Origin: JANRLJ01 sp034437895
GTDB lineage: Bacteria > Chloroflexota > Anaerolineae > Aggregatilineales > Phototrophicaceae
Direction: 5' to 3'
DNA length: 15,081 bases
Assembly: GCA_034437895.1 (NCBI GenBank)
Contig: DAOTTO010000649.1
Coordinates: 1 to 15,081 of the forward strand
Shown: in pieces, positions 7,041 through 14,916 of the stretch
Layout of the letters: each line of letters starts with the position of its first letter
Numbering within the stretch: position 1 is the first letter of the stretch
Made by a program: the position numbers and the translations under genes
Notes under the pieces: generated by a model
What the model was told of the DNA's origin: nothing
What the model saw: the letters and a program-made list of their open reading frames with translations, nothing else
The model's database searches: none

Positions 7041-8465
7041 ATGATGCAAAACAACGTCAGACCCTTGTGGCAAAATGCCGGATTTATATTCTTAATGATG
7101 ACGGCTTTTTTCGCAGCATTGGTTTCGCTGAATCTAGGGAATGAAGTATCCGCCCAAGGACTCGCTGTTGGTACACCAACCCCAACGCCAACCGATCCAT
7201 TTTGGCTCGGTTTTATAGCAGCCCGTGACGCGCTTGAAGAAGAACGTTCTATCGATTTAACCTACATCCGTGATTATTCTTTCGACCAATCACAATGGGT
7301 GGATGGCATCGAAACCTGCAACGCCGAAGCTGAGGAAAGTGATCTTTTCTTCGGTTGGACTTATACAATCATCAGCGTAACGAATCAAACGTATGAAGTG
7401 CGTGTCGCATTTGATCTAAGTATGATCGTCGTGTGCGATCAAGTCACCGTCCCTGCCGAAGCCACAGCCGACCCGAATGCTACGCCGATTGCCGGGCTGC
7501 CTACCCCGATTGCCGGGAGTGCCAGTGTTGGCGGCTTTGAGTTGGGTGGGCATGTGGTTGGGCTTTCTGCCACAACCGTCACTTCAATGCGTCAGTCACG
7601 GATGACGTGGGTCAAACGCCAATATCGCTATAACTTGGGTGATAGTGGACAAGCTGTCGCGGGACTCATCGCAGAAGCTCGTGCCAGCGGTTTCAAAATC
7701 CTGATTGCTGCCGTTGGTAATCCAGCACAAATGACCGATTACAACGCTTATATCGCCAGCTTTGCGACATTTACGGGTGAAGTTGCAGCGGCAGGGGCAG
7801 ACGCGATTGAAGTTTGGAACGAACCCAACATTGATCGTGAATGGCCTAATGGTCGCGTTAACGGCGGAACCTATACCCAAATGCTGGCGGCATCTTATAA
7901 CGCCATCAAAGCCCGTAACGCTAACACTATTGTAATTAGTGGCGCACCCGCGCCTACCGGATTCTTCGGAACAGCAGGCTGCACGGCTCAAGGTTGTAAC
8001 GATGATGTCTTCATGCAGCAAATGGCGCAAGCTGGCGCTGCCCGCTATATGGATTGCGTCGGTCTGCATTATAACGAGGGTATTGTTTCCCCAGCGACCA
8101 ATAGTGGCGACCCGCGTGGCAACTATCCGACCTATTATTATAGCTCGATGTTGGCGCGTGGTTATGGCTTGTTCGGCGGCAAACCTGTTTGCTTCACTGA
8201 GTTAGGTTATCTAACCCCTGTTGGCTATGGGCCATTGCCGGGTGCATTTGCATGGGCGATAGACACATCACTTGATGAACATACAACTTGGTTAGCAGAT
8301 GCGGTGAGCCGTTCCGCGCAAAGTGGACGGGTACGCTTAGTCATCGTCTGGAATATAGACTTCCGTGTTTATGACAGCGATCCCCAAGCAGGTTATGCCA
8401 TTATCCGCGCCGACAGTTCCTGCCCCGCCTGTGCCGCATTAGGACGTGTGATGGGTGGCAGCTAA
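7041..8465 (+). CDS. Secreted glycoside hydrolase-like protein (clan GH-A barrel)
   Basis: A 474-residue exported protein. A signal peptide covers about 1-38 (hydrophobic core FIFLMMTAFFAALVSL, likely cleavage after EVSA). A TPTPTPT linker follows, then an unrecognised domain at about 52-137 with Cys93 and Cys132, a second linker with repeated TPIAG, and a TIM-barrel domain from about 165. In the barrel, IEVWNEPNI gives a candidate acid/base Glu261 and CFTELGYL a candidate nucleophile Glu387, the strand 4 and strand 7 glutamates of clan GH-A enzymes (GH5 or GH39-like). Six further cysteines, some in close pairs (C314/C319, C461/C464), suit an extracellular protein. The substrate is unknown; a beta-glycosidase acting on polysaccharide is the natural guess. 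The start may equally be the next ATG at 7044. Confidence 0.85.
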   Translation: MMQNNVRPLWQNAGFIFLMMTAFFAALVSLNLGNEVSAQGLAVGTPTPTPTDPFWLGFIAARDALEEERSIDLTYIRDYSFDQSQWVDGIETCNAEAEESDLFFGWTYTIISVTNQTYEVRVAFDLSMIVVCDQVTVPAEATADPNATPIAGLPTPIAGSASVGGFELGGHVVGLSATTVTSMRQSRMTWVKRQYRYNLGDSGQAVAGLIAEARASGFKILIAAVGNPAQMTDYNAYIASFATFTGEVAAAGADAIEVWNEPNIDREWPNGRVNGGTYTQMLAASYNAIKARNANTIVISGAPAPTGFFGTAGCTAQGCNDDVFMQQMAQAGAARYMDCVGLHYNEGIVSPATNSGDPRGNYPTYYYSSMLARGYGLFGGKPVCFTELGYLTPVGYGPLPGAFAWAIDTSLDEHTTWLADAVSRSAQSGRVRLVIVWNIDFRVYDSDPQAGYAIIRADSSCPACAALGRVMGGS

Positions 8466-8518
8466 ATCAGTCTTGAGCCACGCGCTTTAAACGTGGTCTC
8501 ATTTCCTTAAACAAAAAC

Positions 8519-8556
8519 AGGTCGGGAAGACTATTTATCCCGACCTATTTTCTTTT
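8519..8556. terminator. Bidirectional Rho-independent terminator
   Basis: AGGTCGGGA (8519-8527) and TCCCGACCT (8538-8546) form a perfect 9-base stem with a 10-base loop. ATTTTCTTTT follows on the plus strand and TGTTTTTGTTT on the minus strand. It sits between the convergent glycosidase-like and nucleotidyltransferase-like genes and can stop transcription from both sides. A weaker hairpin with CCACG/CGTGG arms lies just before it at 8475-8500. Confidence 0.85.
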
Positions 8557-8572
8557 ATCTTTTCATTTACAT
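8545..8572 (+). repeat. T-rich tail with 7-base phasing
   Basis: Downstream of the terminator stem the sequence breaks into heptads such as CTATTTT, CTTTTAT and CTTTTCA. The pattern resembles the stretch at 5483-5524 but is short, and the terminator's U-tract alone could explain most of it. Confidence 0.2.
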
Positions 8573-8576
8573 GAAG

Positions 8577-9494
8577 TTAATCTCCGGCAAGAGGACTTTC
8601 GACTAAACCATATTTCTGAAGGCGGGAGAAATATTTACTGAGTACTGGATGCCCATGATCGTTAAAATGGCCTTTGACTTGTGTGCGGTCAAGCTGCGCG
8701 GAGGAATGAAGCGTTTGTAATTCTGGAGCAAAACGCCGAAGTTTGCGGCGATGTTCCCAACCTTCGAGCAAATCTCCCAATCTGCCACCCAAAAGCAGTT
8801 CTATGCCGCGCTTGCTTAATGCCCAAATGTTCCCTAGCGGGGATTCTTTTTCGCCGTAAAAAGGAAAAGTCGCATTCGGCAGGTGCTCATCCGCCCATAA
8901 GTTAATACACCGCATCTGATGATACAACCCATGACCATAAAGCGGCACCATTTGGGCAATTTCATGCGCGATAAATAAATCCCGCCGCTGCTGTTCCAGC
9001 ACGTTTTCCGCCAGCACATAATTTGGGCAGACGATGACCCCCGCCCTCACCTTCACAATTTTTACTAACACTACCGCAAACAATCGCGCAATCCAAACGC
9101 GCCCGACAGCCGTCACAAGCAGATAATCAAGATCATCCCCTTCATGAGCATTGTGCATCGCCAGCGCCCCGGTCAACGCGACCATCCGCACAAACGGCAG
9201 TCGTGCCAACCATCGGCCATAATGTAGCGACTGCGGCCATAAATGCTCGGCAGCGAGTTCGCGCTCTAAACGATTTGCGATAATCTCTTGCTTATCCACA
9301 CAAGCAAAATATCCTCGCTCTTGCACCAATACCTCTGCCAAGAAACGCGAATTATGAAGGGCGGTTTCAATCCGATCCAAAGTGACCGGTTCATCATAAA
9401 TAAGAAAATGATGGATTTCCGCGAGAGTTAGTGGGAAATTAAATACATCCGCGTATAGAACTGTCTTTAGAATAGCATTCTCAATCCGTTCCAT
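8577..9494 (-). CDS. Nucleotidyltransferase-like protein
   Basis: A 305-residue protein from the ATG at 9494; an in-frame TTG at 9527 would add 11 residues but has no ribosome site, whereas GAGGG lies about 11 bases before the ATG. Residues 1-85 look like a winged-helix-type helical region. Then LTGALAMHN (107-115) and DDLDYLLV (120-127) form a pol-beta nucleotidyltransferase signature: Gly109 starts the G[GS] turn and Asp121/Asp123 are the metal-binding DxD. The usual Ser after the Gly is Ala110. Two hydrophobic stretches follow (131-147 and 151-160), possibly buried helices rather than true membrane spans, and the rest is unrecognised. Substrate unknown. It is last in the minus-strand run, 78 bases after the exported PPC gene, and ends at the bidirectional terminator. 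Confidence 0.7.
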   Translation of the reverse strand: MERIENAILKTVLYADVFNFPLTLAEIHHFLIYDEPVTLDRIETALHNSRFLAEVLVQERGYFACVDKQEIIANRLERELAAEHLWPQSLHYGRWLARLPFVRMVALTGALAMHNAHEGDDLDYLLVTAVGRVWIARLFAVVLVKIVKVRAGVIVCPNYVLAENVLEQQRRDLFIAHEIAQMVPLYGHGLYHQMRCINLWADEHLPNATFPFYGEKESPLGNIWALSKRGIELLLGGRLGDLLEGWEHRRKLRRFAPELQTLHSSAQLDRTQVKGHFNDHGHPVLSKYFSRLQKYGLVESPLAGD

Positions 9495-9572
9495 ACGAAC
9501 AAAATCCCTCTCGTTGCTAGCCAACAATATCTAATATTCGTTATTTTTACAGCATTTGGATGACTTGTTATG

Positions 9573-11108
9573 CTATTCCCAAAACCACAACCATGTATTG
9601 GCAAATTGGCACGTCGAATTCGCAAGATCAAAGTTAATCAAGACATTGCCAACTGCACCATCAACAGGCTCAATCGTCAAAGCGCCTTGATAAATATTGT
9701 TCACGTAGTAATGCAAGAGATCGCCCTGAACGATGACCAAAAGACGATTAGGGCGCAGCACATCCAGCCCGTCTCCCTCATAAAATAAGCCCGGATTAAA
9801 CAGATCGCCACGTCGTTCAGAAATGCCATAAGCACCGCTGCTATCAAGATAGGCCACCATATAATTGCTTTCTTCGGTTGATCTCAGCAGCAAACCGCAC
9901 CCGGCTGTCCCGCCGCTGCTTGTCAACGTCACCGTTGTTTCAAGAACAAAATTACCAAAGGTCACGCCGCGCCCTAATCCTTGCTGGGCGACACCTTGAA
10001 TTGCGCTGTCCACAAAACTTTCTGGAATGGTAAAAGCAAGCTGCCCACCAGCCGGAATCACATGCCGACGTTCCAATTCCTGCACGGTCAGCGTGGTATC
10101 GCCAGTTATTAAACGCTCTGGGACGACATAAACCCCATTGATGTCGAGGGCTTGGGTAATCGCAAAATCATCGAAATTGACCGTCGCTTGGCTGCCAACA
10201 GCCTCTTCAGTTTCAACATAAAGACCAATTTGACCAGCGGTTGTGATCGTCTCATCATTGATATGACCGAGAAGCGCACCATTATAAAATAGATCAAAGC
10301 CTACACCGTTTGCCAATGTCCCCAGCGTAAACGGGAGCTGCCCAGCAACAATCGCCGGATGCGTACTCCAATCGCGTAAAATTTGTTCCTGTCCGCCGGA
10401 TTTTAAGCTGAAGCGCCACTGCCCCCGATTATCCACTGCGAACACATAATAATCGTCATCCGTTTGGCGGAGCGTTATCCCAACAATCCAAAGATTACGG
10501 CTGGTCACTTGGCTAACACGCACCTCAGTGTAAAAATCCTCTGGCAACGAGCCAGCATCAGCAGACGCAATACCAACCTCGCCAATCCCTTCCAATAAGA
10601 GAGCGAGTTCGCCACCGCTAACACGGACATTCAGCGAGTCAGATTGTGCCTGCCAGTTTCCGATTTCGTCAAACGAATCACGCGCCAAGACAACCGAATA
10701 TCCTGGTGTCATGGTCAATTGATACGTTCCAACGGAGCCAGCAAAGCCAGACACGATCACTTGATACTGTCCGGTACGAGGGATAGTGATGCCTTCCAAC
10801 AGCGCATTACGATTCCCCGGATAATAAAGATCATCGTTGGAAATCACTTCTTCGCTGTCAGAATTCAGGAGTTGGAGGAAAGGGTCAAAACCTTCAGTGG
10901 TCGCCTCTACAAAAACCGAGATAAAAGCACCTGCCCCCGCGCTAAACGTCCACGCTTGTGTTGCACCAATCGTAATCTCTCCAGTGACGGGCGTAAAGAA
11001 CGGCAGTGCATCCTGCGCGAAGGTTGGCACAACCGACAGCACAAGCGTGAACACAAATATCATGCAAAGCTTAGCTTTTAGAGCCTGTAGTTTACGAACA
11101 ACCATCAT
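9573..11108 (-). CDS. Exported protein with PPC domain and two beta-sandwich-like domains
   Basis: A 511-residue exported protein. The signal peptide is about 1-31 (KAKLCMIFVFTLVLSVVPTFA, shown by a basic start and a long hydrophobic core). Residues 40-136 match the bacterial pre-peptidase C-terminal (PPC) beta-sandwich: FDPFLQLLNSD, a NDD turn, and TGQYQVIVSGFAG...GTYQL. Two further regions, about 143-318 and 355-505, share a pattern (EVRVS/ETTVT, then GITLRQTDDDYYVF/GLLLRSTEESNYMV, later DLFYNG/HYYVNN) like concanavalin-type or DUF1080-type jelly rolls. The second holds Cys404 and Cys500, a possible disulfide. No catalytic motif is seen, so binding or adhesion is plausible. The start ATG shares one base with the stop of the upstream membrane-protein gene (TGATG), implying coupled translation; a TTG one codon earlier is less likely. 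Confidence 0.8.
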   Translation of the reverse strand: MMVVRKLQALKAKLCMIFVFTLVLSVVPTFAQDALPFFTPVTGEITIGATQAWTFSAGAGAFISVFVEATTEGFDPFLQLLNSDSEEVISNDDLYYPGNRNALLEGITIPRTGQYQVIVSGFAGSVGTYQLTMTPGYSVVLARDSFDEIGNWQAQSDSLNVRVSGGELALLLEGIGEVGIASADAGSLPEDFYTEVRVSQVTSRNLWIVGITLRQTDDDYYVFAVDNRGQWRFSLKSGGQEQILRDWSTHPAIVAGQLPFTLGTLANGVGFDLFYNGALLGHINDETITTAGQIGLYVETEEAVGSQATVNFDDFAITQALDINGVYVVPERLITGDTTLTVQELERRHVIPAGGQLAFTIPESFVDSAIQGVAQQGLGRGVTFGNFVLETTVTLTSSGGTAGCGLLLRSTEESNYMVAYLDSSGAYGISERRGDLFNPGLFYEGDGLDVLRPNRLLVIVQGDLLHYYVNNIYQGALTIEPVDGAVGNVLINFDLANSTCQFANTWLWFWE

Positions 11109-11833
11109 CAACTAAGCGTGGGCATCCAGCGAGGGAAGAGCGCTTCCAAACGAGCAAGTACAGTTTCAAAGTGTTCAACCGTCATCTCTGCCCCATCAAT
11201 TCCCCGTGCCGCTTCCGCCATTTGTACACGGCGCTGCTGTCCGGCTAAACGCATATCCCGTTGTTCGGGGGCTGCGGTTGCTGTACGTGACGGACGGCTC
11301 AAGCGGGTAAAGCGCCCGGATTGATTCAATTCACGAAATTTATCCGGCGACATCAATGTATAAAGCGGCAGATAGACATCATCCTGCTCCAACGAGATTG
11401 CCACAACATGCCATCCTTTTGGCGCACGCGCTCGTTTTTGAATTTCAAAATGCCACATCAGCACATTAATTTGCTGGCGAGGGTCAATCTGGCGTTCAAC
11501 TTTGCCCTTAGCGAGAAATTTAATTTCGGCGGAATTCACCTGGACAAAACGTGTCGCTTTCCAATAACGCTTGAGGACTTTTTCCATTTGCTGCATTAGT
11601 ATCGCGCCCAAGATTAAGCTGCCTATCCCGGCGATAAAATTCAACCCCGCACTCGGAAAAATGATATTCAGGATAATGTAAAGTAGCACAATACTGATAA
11701 TCAAAATCACCAGCAGTACAAGCCCAAGCGCTACGGGTTCCGGGTCTACTGGAAGTGTAAGTGTCTCTTGGTCACTTGGGGTAATCAAAGTTTCTTTAAA
11801 GGTCGTCTCTTGCATAGTCGTCTCATCACTCAT
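11108..11833 (-). CDS. Two-pass membrane protein with cytoplasmic domain, unknown function
   Basis: A 241-residue protein. Residues 1-32 are acidic and polar, 34-59 (ALGLVLLVILIISIVLLYII) and 64-81 are two membrane helices, and 84-170 form a soluble domain (YWKATRFVQVN ... WHVVAISLEQDDVYLPLYTL) whose alternating strands could be a PH-like fold; that is a guess. The tail (175-241) is basic and then helical. By the positive-inside rule the soluble part with KVLKRYWK after helix 2 should be cytoplasmic. The gene starts inside the stop of the methyltransferase gene (ATGA overlap) and ends sharing one base with the exported PPC gene, so the three are surely co-transcribed. I do not recognise the family. 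Confidence 0.8.
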   Translation of the reverse strand: MSDETTMQETTFKETLITPSDQETLTLPVDPEPVALGLVLLVILIISIVLLYIILNIIFPSAGLNFIAGIGSLILGAILMQQMEKVLKRYWKATRFVQVNSAEIKFLAKGKVERQIDPRQQINVLMWHFEIQKRARAPKGWHVVAISLEQDDVYLPLYTLMSPDKFRELNQSGRFTRLSRPSRTATAAPEQRDMRLAGQQRRVQMAEAARGIDGAEMTVEHFETVLARLEALFPRWMPTLS

Positions 11834-12591
11834 TGGCGTGTAGCAGCGAAGATCGCTCGTTGGGCTGAAGTCGTACGAAGCACTGCATTTGGATTTAATT
11901 GATCGTCTAAGACATCGATAATTTTAAAACCAGAGCGTTGTAAAAGAGTAGCAACAGCTTGAGTGGGATACGCCCGTAGCACACGGTTGGTTTCATCCCG
12001 CCGCCACGCATCATCCAACAGATGAAAAACAGTATAATCACCCGTATAAACCTGCCGCTCGTAGTCATAACTATTTCGCAGAAAAACACCAAGATCAGAC
12101 TCATTAGTGATGATCTGATCGCCCATTTGTCCGCGCTGCGCCAGTCCACCAATTGTATGCAGATCAAAGATAAAAATCTTACCTATGCCTAAATGGCTGT
12201 GAACATTCTTAAAGACTGCTTCCAAGTCCTTCAGGTTCTCCAGTTCATTCATCACATCCAGCGCCAATACCATGTCATAACTATCCCTAACATTCAAAGC
12301 CCGAATATCCTGCTGCTGCAAAGTAACGCTTAGGTTTTTATCAGCCAGCTCATTTTGCAGGATGGTCAGCATTTGCGACGACGAATCGACACCTGTAACG
12401 GTGTATCCTTGCCGCCCGCCCGCCAACCAAAGTAAACTCGCTCCAGTACCACAGCCGAGATCAAGGATTCGCCGTCCGAGCCATTCATTTTGTTGAGCAT
12501 AGGTCAGCAGGCGTGGCGTAATCGCTGTGGCAAATTGCCCCATGCCGATCCGGTCATAAATGGGCGCTAAGATTTCATAATCCTTGGGCAT
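11830..12591 (-). CDS. Class I SAM-dependent methyltransferase (first of two)
   Basis: A 253-residue Rossmann-fold methyltransferase. The start DYEILAPIYDRIG is typical of small-molecule methyltransferases. Motif I is ILDLGCGTGAS (42-52), the ribose-binding acidic residue is Asp69 in VTGVDSS, Asp95 in QQDIRAL contacts the adenine in the family, and MVLALDVMNELENL (107-120) is motif IV/post-motif. The C-terminal third follows the pattern of the family that methylates small molecules, but the acceptor cannot be named. The ATG at 12591 is preferred; an in-frame GTG at 12600 would add three residues. It overlaps the next gene by four bases. It is only distantly similar to the neighbouring methyltransferase, so this is not a recent duplication. 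Confidence 0.85.
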   Translation of the reverse strand: MPKDYEILAPIYDRIGMGQFATAITPRLLTYAQQNEWLGRRILDLGCGTGASLLWLAGGRQGYTVTGVDSSSQMLTILQNELADKNLSVTLQQQDIRALNVRDSYDMVLALDVMNELENLKDLEAVFKNVHSHLGIGKIFIFDLHTIGGLAQRGQMGDQIITNESDLGVFLRNSYDYERQVYTGDYTVFHLLDDAWRRDETNRVLRAYPTQAVATLLQRSGFKIIDVLDDQLNPNAVLRTTSAQRAIFAATRQ

Positions 12592-12673
12592 AATTCTCAC
12601 GTTTCTGGTATGGATAGCAGCAATTACCCAAGTTAAGGTAACACAAAACCGATGGATTGGCTATTGTCGCCGA

Positions 12674-13477
12674 TCACTCTAATCTACGGAATTCAATCCA
12701 GTAATGATCGGCAAAAAGCGCAAGAGGAGAAATCCGAGCAAAGGTATTTTCAAGCGATGTAAGCCGCTTCAGTAGGCGGAGACGCTTCTCAATCACGCCA
12801 TAAACATCGCTGGGCGGTAAGAATAAGCCCAATGGTTCGAGATGAATACGCTCAAAATATGGGGCAAAGTCTTGCGTGATGCGGCGTATCGTTGGATACG
12901 AAACCGTAATCAAGGTTACGGAATCTTCCAGCTGAAAGGGCGTATTTTTGCAAAGGCGGCGGGTTGCTGTTTTAAAATCGCCGTGTGCGCCGTGCCACAG
13001 CATCTCCCAAATGCAAAAAGGCGACATGATGCCTAAAGCGACCACCCCACCGGGCTTGACCTGTTCCGACAACCATGCGGCTAAAGGTTTCCAATTGGAC
13101 AGGCAATTTAGGGGGCCGAAATTCGAGAATACGCCATCCAACAAAGTTGTAGGGGCGACTCGGCGAGTCGCCCCTACGGACTGCAAATCCAAATATTCAA
13201 CTTTTATCAGCGGATTTCCGCCCGCCTTCCCCCGCGCCGCATCCAGCATTTTTGCGCTGGTATCCGTTGCCATAACATTTACGCCGCGTTCAGCCAAATA
13301 GAGCGCATCCTCGCCCGTCCCGCAGCCAAGTTCCAACACATGATCGCCCGCACGAAAATGCGAATCTAATCGCGCATGTACCCGTGAACGGAGAATTTGC
13401 CCAATTTGTGTATGGGTAAAATCACCATCGTAGGTGGGCGCGAGTGCATCAAATGCTTGCGGTTTCGGGTTCAGCAT
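12674..13477 (-). CDS. Class I SAM-dependent methyltransferase carrying a palindromic insertion
   Basis: A 267-residue methyltransferase from the ATG at 13477. MLNPKPQAFDALAPTYD is the usual family start; motif I is LELGCGTGED (48-57), the ribose-binding acid is Asp72 in ATDTS, and DGVFSNFGPLNCL (114-126) is motif IV. Between LDLQ (96-99) and motif IV lie about 14 extra residues, SVGATRRVAPTTLL, encoded by the 29-base palindrome; the loop here is normally short. The reading frame is kept and both motifs are intact, so activity is plausible. A start at 13546 is also open and would add 23 residues that look unlike the family and overlap the radical SAM gene by 98 bases; the chosen start overlaps by 29. 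The acceptor molecule is unknown. Confidence 0.85.
   Translation of the reverse strand: MLNPKPQAFDALAPTYDGDFTHTQIGQILRSRVHARLDSHFRAGDHVLELGCGTGEDALYLAERGVNVMATDTSAKMLDAARGKAGGNPLIKVEYLDLQSVGATRRVAPTTLLDGVFSNFGPLNCLSNWKPLAAWLSEQVKPGGVVALGIMSPFCIWEMLWHGAHGDFKTATRRLCKNTPFQLEDSVTLITVSYPTIRRITQDFAPYFERIHLEPLGLFLPPSDVYGVIEKRLRLLKRLTSLENTFARISPLALFADHYWIEFRRLE
13149..13177. repeat. 29-base perfect palindrome inserted in a coding region
   Basis: Arms GTAGGGGCGACTCG (13149-13162) and CGAGTCGCCCCTAC (13164-13177) are exact reverse complements around a single G. The minus strand, in the methyltransferase frame, reads VGATRRVAPT. The plus strand reads the same peptide in one frame, a direct consequence of the symmetry. 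The peptide sits where the methyltransferase fold expects a short loop. It looks like a small mobile palindromic repeat, comparable in idea to Rickettsia palindromic elements that enter genes in frame. Confidence 0.85.
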
Positions 13478-14882
13478 GTACTTGATGCCCTTGATTTTCT
13501 GCTTGCCCTTTGGTGAATTCCATCCCAATACGCCCAATTTTGGCATTTGCCCATAATTTTATCCGTCGCTTCAAGGCGACATTACCTTGAATCCGCGCCC
13601 GATTCAGCGCAACCTCGCTCACCATCCAGCGCGTGGCAAAGCTATAAAATCGGCGCGAATGTCTTCCCGCGACGGTCAAATCACGATCACTGCGCTCTTC
13701 CCAATCTTTGTCACTTAAAATGCGACTCTCGACTTCGGCGTAATAATGTGTCCCTTTGATGGGATACGCCACCGTCGTCAGAAAAATATCGGGATTACTG
13801 ATTTTGAGATGTGCGACGGTTTCTTCTAAATCGGTGATGGTTTCACCGTCGTAGCCCAGCATGATAAACATGCCAGTTTCGATGCCGTAGCGCTGCAAAA
13901 GATGAGTCTTTTCCTGCACATCTTTGACCTGCACCTTACGCTGCATCGCATCGAGTACCTGCTGACTACCACTTTCGCTGCCGTTCCACAGCCGGAAACA
14001 GCCCGTCTCTGCCAAAGTCTTGACGACTTCTTCATTTAGGCGATCAGCGCGGCTGATGCACTCAAAGGGGATGCGGACTCCACGCTTTTTGAGTTCCTCC
14101 GCATATTGAAAAAACCAACGAAAGTTGATCGTAAATACATCGTCGGCGTACCAGATTAAATCGGGGTTGTAGCGCTCTTTAATCCAAAGCACTTCATCGG
14201 CAGCATCCTGCGGCGTGCGGCGGCGGTGGGTGTTGCCATAGACGCTGTGACTACACCATGTACAGGTATATGGGCAGCCTCGCGCCTGAATGACCGAGAT
14301 TGAACTCATGCCGTGATTGTCTTTCCACACACGCATATAAGCTGGAATGTCGATGGCTTCTCGATCAGGCCAAGGATGGGCGCTTAAATCAGCAATCTGC
14401 ATTCGCGGCAGCGTTTCGATCAACTTATCATCATCTAAATAGGCGATACCATTGATGGCTTCTAGCCCATTCATGCCTTTTTGTGCCAGATGCGTCAGCA
14501 ACTCCTCAAGTGTAAGCTCGCCCTCACCTTTGACAATAATGTCTGCCCCGAAACGCAGATAATCCTCAGCATAATACGGCGGTTCGGGACCCCCAAGAAT
14601 CACAATTGAGCCGTTTTCTTTGCAAAACCGGATCATCTTGAGCGCGTTGCGTTTGGTCATCATGTTGACGTACAGCCCGACTACAGATGGCTTCTCGCGC
14701 ACAATCAGCGACTCAAAATCCGCCATCGCGCTAAAGGTGCTATCGAATACGCCCACCTCAAAGCCCTTGCTCTTGAGGTACGATGAAATATACAGTATCC
14801 CCAACGGCGGATACGGCTTCATAATTTTTTGTTCATGCGGGTCTTCATACAGAAAGTACCCGTGTGCGAGGAGAATATCCAT
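13449..14882 (-). CDS. B12-binding radical SAM enzyme
   Basis: A 477-residue class B radical SAM protein. Residues 1-140 form the cobalamin-binding Rossmann domain (MDILLAHGY, KPYPPLGILYISSYLKSKGFEV, ILGGPEP, VKGEGE); the classic DxHxxG cobalamin ligand is absent, as in many members. The radical SAM core has the iron-sulfur cysteines C203, C207 and C210 in GCPYTCTWC, followed by DDVFTIN (247-253) and the GSESGS strand (301-306). The C-terminal 100 residues are a basic, helical tail. Such enzymes methylate or rearrange unreactive carbons; many of the family are annotated loosely as BchE-like, but no pigment genes are visible here. The ATG has only a weak GAGA ribosome site. Its end overlaps the methyltransferase gene by 29 bases, suggesting one operon and perhaps one pathway. 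Substrate unknown. Confidence 0.9.
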   Translation of the reverse strand: MDILLAHGYFLYEDPHEQKIMKPYPPLGILYISSYLKSKGFEVGVFDSTFSAMADFESLIVREKPSVVGLYVNMMTKRNALKMIRFCKENGSIVILGGPEPPYYAEDYLRFGADIIVKGEGELTLEELLTHLAQKGMNGLEAINGIAYLDDDKLIETLPRMQIADLSAHPWPDREAIDIPAYMRVWKDNHGMSSISVIQARGCPYTCTWCSHSVYGNTHRRRTPQDAADEVLWIKERYNPDLIWYADDVFTINFRWFFQYAEELKKRGVRIPFECISRADRLNEEVVKTLAETGCFRLWNGSESGSQQVLDAMQRKVQVKDVQEKTHLLQRYGIETGMFIMLGYDGETITDLEETVAHLKISNPDIFLTTVAYPIKGTHYYAEVESRILSDKDWEERSDRDLTVAGRHSRRFYSFATRWMVSEVALNRARIQGNVALKRRIKLWANAKIGRIGMEFTKGQAENQGHQVHAEPETASI

Positions 14883-14887
14883 AAAAG

Positions 14888-14915
14888 TTCTCAGTTTTTA
14901 GTTGTTAGCCGTTAG
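14888..14915 (-). repeat. Degenerate 7-base tandem repeat before the radical SAM gene
   Basis: Read on the minus strand, the 34-base gap before the radical SAM start divides into four heptads of the form CTNANNN (such as CTAACGG, CTAACAA, CTAAAAA), with a fifth CT starting at 14887 and running into the ATG. This resembles short heptanucleotide tandem repeats known from some bacteria, notably cyanobacteria, but the copy number is small. Confidence 0.4.
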
Positions 14916-14916
14916 T

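Noticed and set aside
12948..13301. Open frame on the plus strand containing VGATRRVAPT
   Set aside because: It is antisense to the methyltransferase, has no ribosome site, and the peptide appears only because the palindrome is strand-symmetric.
13478..13546. Longer methyltransferase start at 13546
   Set aside because: The extra 23 residues are unlike the family and would overlap the radical SAM gene by 98 bases; kept only as an alternative.
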